A stretch of 64,000 nucleotides of DNA from positions 89,125 through 153,124 of the forward strand of contig JAPOVC010000020.1 of NCBI GenBank assembly GCA_026708325.1, given 5' to 3'. Below are positions 44,751-54,596 of the stretch, one piece after another. Source of the stretch: Anaerolineaceae bacterium (GTDB lineage Bacteria > Chloroflexota > Anaerolineae > Aggregatilineales > Phototrophicaceae). A model generated the notes under the pieces. That model searched no databases. It was given only the letters and a program-made list of their open reading frames with translations, and was not told the origin of the DNA. Both the position numbers and the translations under genes were made by a program. Numbering within the stretch: the first letter of the stretch is position 1; every line of letters starts with the position of its first letter.

Positions 44751-46301
44751 ATGCGTGTGGAAGGCCTGCTGCGCCGCGCCCGCCTGTTACCGCTGCTGCT
44801 TTTGATCGCGCTGCCCGGCGGGCTGCTGGCCCAGCAGGCAAACGTCCTTGACCACTTCCGGCCCGTGACGGGTCAACTGGCCGCCGGTGACGCCCGGGAC
44901 TGGCAGTTTGACGCCCGCGCCGGCAGTATGTTGTCGCTTTCCGCGTATGCGGTCACCGGTGGCATCGACCCCCGCCTCGACATTTTCGATGTCAATGATG
45001 TGCTTGTCGCCTCAAACGACGATGTCAACTGGCCGCTGAGCCGCAACGCCGTCATCGAAGCCTTCAGCCCGGCCGCCAACGGCAGCTACAGGGTGCGCAT
45101 CAGCAACGTCGGCAGGGCCGCCGGAACCTACGAACTTGTCCTGCAGGAAGGCTGGTCGACCCTCGCCTGGCAGGCGGACTTCGCCAATGCCTCCGCCTGG
45201 GAAACACGACCCGACTCGGTGGACAGTTTCCTTGGCGAGGGGCGAGCCGTGCTCTCGCTGGAACCCCCGGCCACCAACGCCGTCCTCGTGCGGGAGCTGC
45301 AGTTGCCCGGGGATGCCTGGGCCCTGCACGTTCCCGTCAACGAGGTGGCCGGCAACCGGGGTTGGCGCGTCGGCATTGTCACGCACTGGCAGAGCGTCAG
45401 GGACTGGGCGCGCTTCATGGTGGATGACCAGGGGCGCTGGCAGTACCTGATCAACACTCCTGATGGCATCCGCGTGCTACGCGGCCTGGCGCCCCATGCC
45501 GCCATTCAGCCCGGCGAAAAGCCGGAAAGTCTCGGGCAGGTCTTTTATGGCGATGCCATCGAATTTTTCTTCAACCGTAAATCGCTGGGTCGAATCGTCG
45601 ACGGGCTGCCCTCCGGTCCGGGCCGAACCGGCCTGTACGCCGCCACCGGAAGTCCCGATGGCGGCCAGGTTTCGGCATGGTTCGGCGGTCTGAAGCTCAC
45701 AGTTCCGGCCCAGACCCATGCCGGCGCCATTGTGCCCGACTGGTTGCCGGGAACGGAGCACGCGTTGATCCTTCGTCAACTCCGGCGACATCGCCTGGTT
45801 CCCGCCATCAGCGCTCTCGCCATGAATGTGCCGGAAAGTTTCGTGATCAGCAATCGTGCAGGCGTCAGCACCTTGCGTCTCGGTGGTGAAACCAGCTTCG
45901 CCCGCTTCGCTTTGGGCAGCGTGGTCGAGGCGCAAACGGGGTCCGGCGACGGCATCGCCGGTTGCGGCCTGGTGCTCGAAACACAGGGCGCGGAGACCTA
46001 CACCCTGGCGTGGCTGGACAACAGCGGCAGCGCCGGGCTCTCACGTCGCAATGTTGACGCCTTTGCACCTGGACCGCTGCGGGCTGACCTGCTGCCGGGC
46101 GATTCGGCCGATCACTTGCTGGTGATTGCGGATGGCGAAAACCTGTATTTTTACGCCAACCATCAATATGTCGGCGCGCAGCCGGTTGCGCTACCCTCCG
46201 GCACCATCGGAATTGCCGCCGTCAGTTTCGACAACATGATGACAACCTGCAACTTCAGGGACACCTGGATCTGGGGCTGGCCCACAGACAGCGTCAATTG
46301 A
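44751..46301 (+). CDS. Exported protein with PPC-like domain
   Basis: 516 aa from ATG 44751. Signal peptide to about residue 30 (LLLLIALPGGLLAQ). Residues ~33-140 fit a bacterial pre-peptidase C-terminal (PPC-like) domain: VTGQLAAGDARDWQFDARAG, DPRLDIFD and GSYRVRISNVG. The rest (~145-516) has two similar beta-rich segments, with EFFFNRKSLGRIVDG and NLYFYANHQYVGAQP, suggesting concanavalin-like modules. No catalytic motif. Its 3' end overlaps the convergent CpXC gene by 8 nt. Confidence 0.7.
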   Translation: MRVEGLLRRARLLPLLLLIALPGGLLAQQANVLDHFRPVTGQLAAGDARDWQFDARAGSMLSLSAYAVTGGIDPRLDIFDVNDVLVASNDDVNWPLSRNAVIEAFSPAANGSYRVRISNVGRAAGTYELVLQEGWSTLAWQADFANASAWETRPDSVDSFLGEGRAVLSLEPPATNAVLVRELQLPGDAWALHVPVNEVAGNRGWRVGIVTHWQSVRDWARFMVDDQGRWQYLINTPDGIRVLRGLAPHAAIQPGEKPESLGQVFYGDAIEFFFNRKSLGRIVDGLPSGPGRTGLYAATGSPDGGQVSAWFGGLKLTVPAQTHAGAIVPDWLPGTEHALILRQLRRHRLVPAISALAMNVPESFVISNRAGVSTLRLGGETSFARFALGSVVEAQTGSGDGIAGCGLVLETQGAETYTLAWLDNSGSAGLSRRNVDAFAPGPLRADLLPGDSADHLLVIADGENLYFYANHQYVGAQPVALPSGTIGIAAVSFDNMMTTCNFRDTWIWGWPTDSVN

Positions 46302-47655
46302 CCCTGCCCTTCCCTGTGTTGCGGGCAGCCTTGAGCAGGACGTCCAGCCGGCGCGCCATTTCATTCTGGCCCTGCTGTCGCAACAGGTTCGCCACGGCGG
46401 TCATCGCCGGCAGCAGGGCATCCCCGTAATCCCGCGCGCCCTGCTCCAGCATGGCCAGAGCTGCCCTGTCATCCGGCGCTTCCAGCATTTCATTGACAAA
46501 GCGAAGTTCAGGGCGCATCTGCTGGCGCACCAGAGTCATGATCTTCTGGTGGATGCTCTTGAGTTTGCCGCTGGCCTGAACGTCCACCCGACTCTCGGCC
46601 TCGCGGATGTTTGCCGCCAGCACCGCCATAAAGTTTTCGTCAATCAGCGACCGGTTCTCGCGAATGGCCCGGTCGGTATCCGGGCTGGCGACGATGGCCT
46701 GCAGCGCGGTAGCCGCCCGCTGCAAGGCGGCCTGGGCCTGGGCATCGGCTTCCCGCGTCAGTTCGCCAAGGCGCTCGCGCAGCGCTTCCAGTTGCGGGCG
46801 TTCCGCCACCGGCGCCCGTCCCAGGTGCATACTGAGTTCCTGAAAGAAGGCGTAGTCCAGCACCGGTCGTACCAGACCGACGAGGGCCTGCAGCCGTGGG
46901 TCGTCCGCCGCCAGCTCCAGCACCAGCGCCAGGATGTCCCTGCGGGTTGGCTTCTCTCCCAATGCCCGCAGCCGTTCGGCCACGTCCTTCACGATTCTGT
47001 CCTGTTCTTCCGCCTGGGCCGTCAGTTCGCGGCCGAAAGTGGAGTGTTTGGCGGCCGCCTCCTGAATGGCCGCCAGCGCCTTGACCAGGGGCTCCTGACC
47101 CTCCTGGACCGCCTGCTGCATCATGGCCAGGGCGGCCTGGAAAAACACAGCGTCGATTTCCGCATCGTGTTTCCGCACAAGCGAGCGCAGCCGCTTCGGG
47201 TCTGCCTGCGCCATACGGCCCAGCAGGTCGACGCGCTGACGCTGCGTTTCCAGCACGTCCTTCGAGACGCCATCTCCTTCCAGCACCTGTTCGATCAGGC
47301 CCTGCATGGTCAGGACCTGGCCGGGCTGGAACATGTAACCGCGAAAGTCCTCTTTGGGGATGCTGCCCGTAAGTTGCTTGAGCAGGTCGCCCACCACCTG
47401 ATCTCGTTGCATGCCCTGCAGATTCAGTTCAGGCGGAACGTAGGCCAGCAGCAGTTCGTTATCGGCATCGTGGTAAAGCAGCGGCGTCAGCAAGGCATTG
47501 CTGGCCCCGCAGGCCCTGCACTGGATGAGATTCAACTGGCCGGCAAGCAGGGCCTGTTTCAAATGCGGCTGCCGCCTGACGTCAATGATTTGCTCCACGT
47601 CGGCCTCGACCAGGGACTTGCAGGCAGGGCAGGTGACGGGCATGCTCGCTGGCAT
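46294..47655 (-). CDS. CpXC-domain protein
   Basis: 453 aa. The N-terminal ~75 residues hold a CpXC zinc-binding domain (CPAC and CRAC pairs, then LLTPLLYHDADNELLLAYVPPE). The remainder is largely alpha-helical, rich in Ala, Gln, Leu and Glu, and probably coiled or repeat-like, with no recognised domain. CpXC proteins are of unknown function. Its ATG touches the stop of the upstream histidine kinase, so the two are likely co-expressed and functionally linked. Confidence 0.75.
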   Translation of the reverse strand: MPASMPVTCPACKSLVEADVEQIIDVRRQPHLKQALLAGQLNLIQCRACGASNALLTPLLYHDADNELLLAYVPPELNLQGMQRDQVVGDLLKQLTGSIPKEDFRGYMFQPGQVLTMQGLIEQVLEGDGVSKDVLETQRQRVDLLGRMAQADPKRLRSLVRKHDAEIDAVFFQAALAMMQQAVQEGQEPLVKALAAIQEAAAKHSTFGRELTAQAEEQDRIVKDVAERLRALGEKPTRRDILALVLELAADDPRLQALVGLVRPVLDYAFFQELSMHLGRAPVAERPQLEALRERLGELTREADAQAQAALQRAATALQAIVASPDTDRAIRENRSLIDENFMAVLAANIREAESRVDVQASGKLKSIHQKIMTLVRQQMRPELRFVNEMLEAPDDRAALAMLEQGARDYGDALLPAMTAVANLLRQQGQNEMARRLDVLLKAARNTGKGRVN

Positions 47656-49259
47656 TATGGCTCCTCTGTTGAGTCAATGGTCCTGCGTATGTCGCGCGGC
47701 AGTGTGAAATGAAAGGTAGCGCCCTTGCCGGGACGGCTTTCAACGCCCATGGACCCGCCATGCGCCTCGACAATGGCCCGCGCCAGGTAGAGTCCGAGAC
47801 CGGTCCCCTGGGTACGCTGGCCCAGCGCGTCATTGACGCGATAGAAACGTGAAAAGATCTCTTCCTGTTCTTCCGGGCTGATGCCGATCCCCTCGTCACG
47901 CACGAAGAGCGTGACGGCGCCGGCGCCTGCCTGGCCGCCCACCTCGATTTGCCCGCCCTCCGGCGCGTACTTGACCGCATTGCCCAGCAAGTTGTCCATC
48001 ACGCGCCGCAAACGCGCCTCGTCGGCCTCAACCACGGGAAACTCTTCCGGGAAGGCGAGGCGAAAGTCATGGGCCGTGCCCTGCATCTGAAAGCGCTTGA
48101 CCACGCGGCTCGCCAGCGCGACCAGGTCCACAGGGCCCAGGTCCAGTTGCATCTTTTGCGCCTGCAACCTGCTGGCCTCCAGCAAATTGTCGATCAGGCC
48201 GGCCAGACGGTCGGCCTCGTCCTCGATGACCTCCAGCCCTTCACGCAGTTCAGCCATGCCCCAGTTGGCGTCTTCCCGACGCAGGGTGCCGGCATAGCCC
48301 TTGATCAGGGCGACGGGGGTCTTGAGTTCATGGGACACGCCGGAGACAAAGGTACTTTGCAATTCCTGGGCCCGGCGGAAATGGGTGATGTCGCGAACGT
48401 TGGCGAAAATGTTTGCCAGCTGACCGCCCTCCCCGTGCAGGGGCACATAGGTTATCGCGATACTGAGCACCTGGCCATCCCGCCGCAGAATGTCGCCCTC
48501 AACGTACAGGGGTGCGGCCCTGTCCTGCAGGGGGACTGGCCAGCCACCGTCCATCATTTCGTGCAGGTTTCCCGGCGACACCGTGCTCCACACCAGCACC
48601 TCTTCCTCCTGCCGGCCCAGAGATTCGGCCTCGCTCCAGCCCGTCATGCCAGCCAGCGCGGGATTGAGTTGCAGGACCTGACGCTCGGCATCGAGAATCA
48701 TGACGCCATCCGCGCTGTGGGAGACAAAGGCGTTCAGTCGCTGCCTTTCGCGGTCAATGTTTTCGTACAATCTGGCATTGTGCACGGCAATGGCGGCGTG
48801 ATCGGCAAAACTTCTCAGGATTTGCCGGTCGTCGACCGTGATGGCCGCCGGGAAATCCCGGAGAACGATCAGAATACCGACGGGCTCGCCGGCGATGACC
48901 AGGGGCATGGGAAACAGCTGGCGCATGCGCGGGTCGATTTCCGCCGTCATGCGCCGCAAGGTCTCCTCCAGATCCTGGTAGTCCAGCCCTTCCTGGATGC
49001 CGGTGACGAGTTCCTGCAACTGACTCTCCAGACGGGAAATCCGGTCGCTATCGATATTCAGGGTGGCCTGAATGCGATAGGCGCCGCTGTCCGGATTGCG
49101 CAGCGCAACAAGGCCCGGTCCCTCGCCCCCTACCATGGTGACGGAGGCCTTGAGCACCAGGCGCAGCACCTCCGCAAGGTCCAGGCGCGAGGTCATCGCC
49201 CGGATGATTTCCAGTAGCAGGTCCCGCTGGCGAACACGGTAATCCGGTATCAGCAGCAT
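47655..49259 (-). CDS. Sensor histidine kinase with GAF and PAS domains
   Basis: 534 aa, no membrane segments. Domain order: GAF (~20-165), PAS (~175-295), HisKA with phospho-accepting His310 in VSGVSHELKTP (~300-370), HATPase_c (~415-525) with N-box DNLLGNAVKYAP, DEGIGISPEEQEEIFSRFYR, and GTGLGLYLARAI. It should autophosphorylate and pass phosphate to a response regulator, but none lies in the window. Promoter elements sit right before its start, implying a leaderless or short-leader mRNA. Confidence 0.93.
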   Translation of the reverse strand: MLLIPDYRVRQRDLLLEIIRAMTSRLDLAEVLRLVLKASVTMVGGEGPGLVALRNPDSGAYRIQATLNIDSDRISRLESQLQELVTGIQEGLDYQDLEETLRRMTAEIDPRMRQLFPMPLVIAGEPVGILIVLRDFPAAITVDDRQILRSFADHAAIAVHNARLYENIDRERQRLNAFVSHSADGVMILDAERQVLQLNPALAGMTGWSEAESLGRQEEEVLVWSTVSPGNLHEMMDGGWPVPLQDRAAPLYVEGDILRRDGQVLSIAITYVPLHGEGGQLANIFANVRDITHFRRAQELQSTFVSGVSHELKTPVALIKGYAGTLRREDANWGMAELREGLEVIEDEADRLAGLIDNLLEASRLQAQKMQLDLGPVDLVALASRVVKRFQMQGTAHDFRLAFPEEFPVVEADEARLRRVMDNLLGNAVKYAPEGGQIEVGGQAGAGAVTLFVRDEGIGISPEEQEEIFSRFYRVNDALGQRTQGTGLGLYLARAIVEAHGGSMGVESRPGKGATFHFTLPRDIRRTIDSTEEP

Positions 49260-49265
49260 GATTGA

Positions 49266-49293
49266 ATTGTAACGGCCGACGCCTGAGTCTCAA
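49266..49293 (-). promoter_or_regulatory. Promoter of the histidine kinase-CpXC unit
   Basis: TTGAGA (49293-49288) and TACAAT (49271-49266) with a 16-nt spacer on the minus strand. The -10 ends only 6 nt before the ATG at 49259, so transcription probably starts at or within the start codon. Confidence 0.6.
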
Positions 49294-50889
49294 GTGGTCG
49301 CATTCACGGCCGTCGTTCCTGGCAACTGTGCTAACATTGCGGTCGATGTCACCATTCCTGCAACGGCGGCCTGGCCTGTGACGCGGGCGCTCCCTGCCCT
49401 GCGCGGCCATCCCTGGCTGCTGGCCCTGCCGCTGCTGCTGCTGGCGATGGCTTTCGCCACGAGCCAGCTGGACAACCGCGCCTTTCAGGAAGACGAACTG
49501 GCCACGCTGAAACTGGCCGGCAGCGACCGGCGAGAGCCACTCTCCTTCGCCGACTTCCAGGCGTTGCTGGTCGAACGCTCTGCCGAACAGGCCTTTGGCT
49601 GGCCGCTGCTGGTATCCCTTTGGGTGCAAATCGCCGGCTGGAGCGAGCCCGCCGTGCGCGCCCTGCCGCTGCTGGCCGGCATGCTGGCCCTGGCCTGGAC
49701 CTGGCGACTTGGTCGAGACCTGTTTCATCATTCCGTCGGGCTGCTGGCCATCCTCGCGCTGGCGACATCCGGCTTTTTCATTGCCTACATGTGGTTCGCA
49801 CGGGCCTTCACGTCCGTCGCGCTGTGTTCGACCCTGCTGCTGTGGTGTTACTGGCGACTCCGCTTCCACCGACGCCCCGCCGCGCCCGTCCATCATGTCG
49901 GCCTGCTGCTGGCGGCCAGCGGTCTTGCCTGGCTCCACTATTTCGCCGCCATGCTGATCGGGGCTGTCGCCCTTTTCCATCTGCCTTTCAGCAGGGACCA
50001 TCGCGCTTTCTGGCGGCCACTGGCGCTGTTGGCCCTCGCCGCCCTGTTGGCCGCTCCCCAGTTGCCCAGCCTGCTTACAGGACTGCAAGAAAGTCTGGTA
50101 GATGACAATCTCAAGCTGAGCGTTCTCAACGCGCCGGACGTACTCACAGTGTCCCTGAACCTTGCATTTGGCAACGTTTTCGCCTTTCCTGGCGTTGCGG
50201 GCTGGACCCTGCTGGCGCTGTTGATCGCAATCCCTGTGCACCAGTCGAGGCAACTGCGAGGCGTCGGACAGGAGCCAGTCTGGTTGCTGGCCCTCGTCCT
50301 TGCCCTGTTTCTGGCGCTGGCGCTGATCGCCAACGAACTGGTGCAGGTGATTACTCCCGGCAGAATTCGTTACCTGATGCCTCTTTGGCCCCTGATGGCG
50401 CTGCTGCTTGCCTGGACGATCCGACGGCAGCGAAAGCGGCGTTTCCGGGTGGCCGAATGGCTGCTTGTCTCATTGATCGTGACTGGCATCCACGCCATCA
50501 ATGACCCCTGGCTGAAATACAGCTTCGGCAACTCTGCCTATCGCGACCGCATGCACATTGTTCAGCGGGAACTTCTTTCTTCGGCCATTGAGGGGGACGC
50601 GCTGCTGGCCGGTGAATTCGAAAACGACTTTGTCCGGACGCTTGTCCGGGATTTTTACCTGGAGTCCCTGCCCTTGCCCGTCCTTTACCTCGACGACGAA
50701 GGGTCGGAAGGCTGGCTGGCTGGCGCCCGCGGACATTCCCGCTTTTGGCTGCTGCAAACCTCACACGACAGCGAAAGCTACGTTGCTCTGGCGACTGCTT
50801 TGGCAGAGAACGCCCACCTGTGCCAGGGCAGGGAACTGCGCGCCATTGCGACTGTGGATTTGTATGCCTGGTCTGAAGAGGATTGCTGA
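49294..50889 (+). CDS. Multi-span glycosyltransferase, GT39/ArnT-like
   Basis: 531 aa at longest. About ten hydrophobic helices. DNRAFQEDELATLKLAG near residue 68 carries the acidic 'DE' loop typical of GT-C enzymes, and WPLLVSLWVQIAG with a Trp-rich helix follows. This fits a family that transfers a sugar from a polyprenyl carrier to protein or lipid outside the membrane. The GTG at 49294 overlaps the kinase promoter, so GTG 49378 may be the true start. No glycan cluster surrounds it. Confidence 0.75.
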   Translation: MVAFTAVVPGNCANIAVDVTIPATAAWPVTRALPALRGHPWLLALPLLLLAMAFATSQLDNRAFQEDELATLKLAGSDRREPLSFADFQALLVERSAEQAFGWPLLVSLWVQIAGWSEPAVRALPLLAGMLALAWTWRLGRDLFHHSVGLLAILALATSGFFIAYMWFARAFTSVALCSTLLLWCYWRLRFHRRPAAPVHHVGLLLAASGLAWLHYFAAMLIGAVALFHLPFSRDHRAFWRPLALLALAALLAAPQLPSLLTGLQESLVDDNLKLSVLNAPDVLTVSLNLAFGNVFAFPGVAGWTLLALLIAIPVHQSRQLRGVGQEPVWLLALVLALFLALALIANELVQVITPGRIRYLMPLWPLMALLLAWTIRRQRKRRFRVAEWLLVSLIVTGIHAINDPWLKYSFGNSAYRDRMHIVQRELLSSAIEGDALLAGEFENDFVRTLVRDFYLESLPLPVLYLDDEGSEGWLAGARGHSRFWLLQTSHDSESYVALATALAENAHLCQGRELRAIATVDLYAWSEEDC

Positions 50890-50921
50890 GCGGACCGGAC
50901 GCCTGGGGGAGAATGACGCAA

Positions 50922-51869
50922 TCAGTCCTGCAGTTCCCGCCCCCCGTCAATCCGCAGCAGCGCGGCGGCCCCGATGAGGCTGACGTCGGCGCCAAGGGCG
51001 GCCGCTTCGATTCGCAGGCTACGGGTGTAACCCTCGTAAATCACCTCGCGTCGGACGGTGTCCCTCAGGGGATCGAGCAAAGGCGCGCCGATTTGGCTCA
51101 GGCCGCCGCCAATGACCACGACTTCGGGGTTGAAGAGATGCAACAGACTGGTCAGCCCCAGACCGATCAGGCGGCCCGCGCGCCGGACCAGCGCCAGCGC
51201 CAGCGGGTCGCCCCGCTGTGCCGCCTGCCCCACCATCGTCGCGTCGACCCGTCGCAGGTCCCCGTCGGACATGGCTCGCAACAGACTTTCTTCGCCGGAA
51301 GCGAGGCAACCCCTGGCCTAGCGCGCAAGTGCCGGGCCGGCGGCTTCCATTTCCAGCCTTTTGGCCACACCGTTGACCAGCAACATCATGCTGCCCACCT
51401 CCGTCGCCAGACCGCTGTGCCCCAGCAGCAGGCGCCCGTCACAAAGAATGCCGGCGCCGATCCCGGTGCTGAGCGTGAGGTAGATGGCGTGGCGGCAGCC
51501 CTGCGCTGCGCCATGGGCCACTTCCGCCAGCAGGGCGACGTTGGCGTCCTTGCCCAGGCGCACCGGTACGGCGAAGCCGCCTTCCAGCAGGCCGGCCAGT
51601 GGAACCTCATGCCAGTCCGGTAGATTGGGCGGGGCCAACACAACGCCCCGGTAGGGGTCCAGCGGCCCCGGCGATGAAACACCGATGCCGAAAACCTCCG
51701 TCTCCCCCGGCCACACCGCAGCGACGAGATCCTCGATGCGCCCCAGCACAGCGGCCTGACCTTCTGCCGGCCGGGTCAGCGTCTCCCGGCGTTGCAGGAT
51801 GTTCAGTTTCTCGTCCAGGCAGGCCGCCCGGATGCGGGTGCCGCCCAGATCCACCGCGATGATGCGCAA
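50922..51869 (-). pseudogene. ROK-family sugar kinase interrupted by an in-frame amber codon
   Basis: One 315-codon frame from TTG 51869 to stop 50922, broken by TAG at 51320-51318 (codon 184). Before it: AVDLGGTRIRAACLD (ATP site) and LSTGIGAGILCDG; after it, in the same frame: GLTSLLHLFNPEVVVIGGG. The joined product has normal ROK length (glucokinase/NagC family). The usual ExGH zinc motif reads EVGSM, so the His is lost as well. TAG ends other genes here, so it is a real stop. Either a nonfunctional gene or a base-call error. Confidence 0.85.
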
Positions 51870-51907
51870 CCTGCCCTCCCGCGGCGCATGGCGTGGTTGG
51901 CCGCCGC

Positions 51908-51936
51908 TTGTCGCGTACAGGGGCGCTGGCTACAAT
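51908..51936 (+). promoter_or_regulatory. Promoter of mutS
   Basis: TTGTCG (51908-51913) and TACAAT (51931-51936) at 17-nt spacing, 27 nt before the mutS ATG. Confidence 0.6.
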
Positions 51937-51962
51937 GATTCCTGGCAAACACGGGAACCACC

Positions 51963-54596
51963 ATGACCAGAATCACACCCCTGCGCCAGCAATACCTGGA
52001 CATCAAGGCCGAATATCCCGATTGTATCCTTTTCTTCCGCCTGGGCGATTTCTACGAGACCTTTGACGACGATGCGGAAATCGCCGCCCGCGTTCTGGAC
52101 CTGACCCTGACCAGTCGCCCGGTCAGCCCGGGAAAAGACGACAGCCGCATACCGATGGCCGGCGTGCCCCATCATGCGCTCGAAAACTACATCGCCCGCC
52201 TCATCGAACAGGGCTACCACGTCGCGGTCTGCGACCAGGTGGGCGAAGCGCCGGCCAGGGGCATCATCGAAAGACGGGTCTCGCGCGTCATCACGCCGGG
52301 CACGGTCGTCGAAGATGGCCTGCTGGCCGAGGACCGGCCCAACTATCTCCTGGCGCTCTGGCCCGACGGCAATGCGGACAGTGGCGACTGGCGCGCTGCC
52401 GGCCTGGCCTGGGTTGATATCAGTACCGGTGAATTTGCGGCGACGGCCCTGATCGGCGAACACTGTGGCCTGCAGGTGCTGGAGGAACTGGCGCGCCTGT
52501 CGCCCCGTGAAGTCCTGTTGCCCGAGAGCTGGGCGCAGCGGGGCGTCTCCCTGCCCGGGGACATTCATTTGAGTCCCCTGCCCGACTGGCGCTTTGAATT
52601 CGGCGGCGCTGAACAGGCGCTCTGCAGCCAGTTCGCCGTGAAGACCCTGGCCGGCTTCGGCCTGCAGGACAAGCCGCAGGCGGTCTGCGCCGCGGGCGCG
52701 ATCCTGCATTATCTGCGCAAGACGCGGCGCGAGAGCCTGGACCGGCTGGCGGGCATCCGCGTCTACGACACAGCGTCCTTTATGGTGCTGGATACTTTCA
52801 CCCGCCGCAATCTGGAACTTGTTGCGTCCCTGCAGGACGGCAACAGGAGTGGCAGTTTGCTGCAGGTCCTGGACCGAACGGTAACGGCCATGGGCGCGCG
52901 ACGCCTGCGACAATGGATCAACCAGCCGCTCCTGCAACCGGAACGCATCAAGGCGCGCCTGGACGCCGTGGAATCCCTGACCGGCGACGCCGCGCTGCGC
53001 GAGGATCTGCAGGGCACGCTGCGCCAGGTCGCGGACCTGGAGCGCCTTGCCAGTCGCCTGCCCGGTGGCCGCGCCGGCCCGCGCGACCTGCTGGCCCTGC
53101 GCAGCAGCTTGCTGGCCGTACCGCGCCTTGTCGCGCTCATCGCCAGTCTGCCCGCGCTGAAACCGCTGACGGAACGCCTCGACGCCTGCGAGGAAGCGGC
53201 GTTGGAGATTTCGCGCGCCGTAAGCGAGGACGCGCCCGCCACCCTGAATTCCATCGGCGTCATTTTGCCCGGCTATTCCGACGAACTGGATGCCGTGTTG
53301 CAGGCCACCCGCGACGCCCGCGACTGGATCGCCGGGCTTGAGCAGGTCGAACGGGAACGCACCGGCATTCCACGCCTGAAGGTCGGCTACAACAAGGTGT
53401 TCGGTTACTACCTCGAAATCAGCAGGGCCTGGGAAGCGAGCGTACCACCGGAGTACATTCGCAAGCAGACCCTCGTCAACGCCGAGCGTTATATCACGCC
53501 CGAGCTGAAGGAATACGAAGCGAAGGTACTCAGCGCCGAGGAACAGATCCTCGCGCTGGAGCGACGCCTGTTTGAGGAGCTTTGCGAACAACTGGCGACC
53601 TTCACGCCGCGTTTGACCGGCACGGCCCGGGCGATTGCGCATCTTGATGCTTTCCTCTCCCTTGCCGAAGTCGCCGTCCGCGAAGGCTATTGCCGCCCGC
53701 ATATCCGTGAAGACGGGCAGTTGCACATCGTCGCCGGGCGACACCCGGTGGTGGAACGCAATCTGGAGCAGGGCCTGCGCTTCACACCCAACGACTGTTC
53801 CTTTGACGATGAAGGTCGCATCCACATCATTACCGGCCCCAACATGTCCGGAAAGTCGACCTACATCCGCCAGGTTGCGCTGATCACCCTGATGGCCCAG
53901 ACCGGCAGTTTCGTGCCGGCCGACGAGGCCGGCATCGGCCTGGTGGACCGCATCTTCGCGCGCATCGGCGCCCAGGACGAAATCCACGCCGGCCACAGCA
54001 CCTTCATGGTCGAAATGGTCGAGACGGCCCGCATTCTGGCCGGCAGCAGCGAAAGAAGCCTGATCATTCTGGATGAAGTCGGCCGCGGCACCTCCACCTG
54101 GGATGGCCTCGCCATCGCACGGGCCGTCATCGAATACATCCACAACAATCCGCAACTGAATTGCCGCACGCTCTTTGCCACGCACTACCATGAATTGACC
54201 GCCCTGCCGCAGATTCTGCCGCGCACCCGCAACTACAACGTCGCCGTCGTCGAACGGGGCGAGGACATCGTCTTTTTGCATCAGGTGGTGCCCGGCGGCG
54301 CAGACCGCAGCTACGGCGTACACGTGGCCCGCATCGCAGGTCTGCCCCGGCCGGTCGTTCAGCGCGCTGACGAACTCTTGCGCCAGCTGGAAACAGGGGA
54401 ACGCAGTGATTCTCCAAACGGCCAGGGTGCGACAGAGGCCACTGCGCCACCCGCTGTCGGGCCGGCGATGCCCGGCGCCCTGCAACAGGCCCTGCTCGAC
54501 CTGAGCGTTGACGAACTCAGTCCGCTGGAAGCGTTGACCAAACTCTACGATTTGAAACATCTGGCTGAAGAAGAATGTGGGGAGGCTGCCCTGTGA
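51963..54596 (+). CDS. mutS: DNA mismatch repair protein MutS
   Basis: 877 aa. N-terminal mismatch-binding domain starts with LRQQYLDIKAEYPDCILFFRLGDFYETF (MutS1 F-x-E mismatch motif). The ATPase has GPNMSGKST near residue 625 and the downstream DEVGRGTSTWDGLAIA Walker B/signature, then TLFATHYHEL. Length is typical of MutS1, not MutS2. ATP-driven recognition of mispairs; mutL is not in the window. The next gene starts on its stop codon. Confidence 0.97.
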   Translation: MTRITPLRQQYLDIKAEYPDCILFFRLGDFYETFDDDAEIAARVLDLTLTSRPVSPGKDDSRIPMAGVPHHALENYIARLIEQGYHVAVCDQVGEAPARGIIERRVSRVITPGTVVEDGLLAEDRPNYLLALWPDGNADSGDWRAAGLAWVDISTGEFAATALIGEHCGLQVLEELARLSPREVLLPESWAQRGVSLPGDIHLSPLPDWRFEFGGAEQALCSQFAVKTLAGFGLQDKPQAVCAAGAILHYLRKTRRESLDRLAGIRVYDTASFMVLDTFTRRNLELVASLQDGNRSGSLLQVLDRTVTAMGARRLRQWINQPLLQPERIKARLDAVESLTGDAALREDLQGTLRQVADLERLASRLPGGRAGPRDLLALRSSLLAVPRLVALIASLPALKPLTERLDACEEAALEISRAVSEDAPATLNSIGVILPGYSDELDAVLQATRDARDWIAGLEQVERERTGIPRLKVGYNKVFGYYLEISRAWEASVPPEYIRKQTLVNAERYITPELKEYEAKVLSAEEQILALERRLFEELCEQLATFTPRLTGTARAIAHLDAFLSLAEVAVREGYCRPHIREDGQLHIVAGRHPVVERNLEQGLRFTPNDCSFDDEGRIHIITGPNMSGKSTYIRQVALITLMAQTGSFVPADEAGIGLVDRIFARIGAQDEIHAGHSTFMVEMVETARILAGSSERSLIILDEVGRGTSTWDGLAIARAVIEYIHNNPQLNCRTLFATHYHELTALPQILPRTRNYNVAVVERGEDIVFLHQVVPGGADRSYGVHVARIAGLPRPVVQRADELLRQLETGERSDSPNGQGATEATAPPAVGPAMPGALQQALLDLSVDELSPLEALTKLYDLKHLAEEECGEAAL

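Noticed and set aside
43262..46301. Genomic island with integrase at tRNA-Val
   Set aside because: No integrase, transposase or repeated tRNA end was found, so only a tentative observation is kept.
51318..51320. TAG as a recoded sense codon (pyrrolysine or suppressed amber)
   Set aside because: TAG is the plain stop of other genes in the window (for example era and the FbiB-like nitroreductase), no pyl genes are visible, and no conserved function needs a special residue there.
51930..54560. Very long open frame on the minus strand opposite mutS (and similar ones opposite argS, atpA/proC, ygeY/ygeW/arcC and the cof genes)
   Set aside because: They mirror real genes on the other strand, give low-complexity His/Gln/Arg/Ala-rich translations without family motifs, and arise from GC-rich codon bias.
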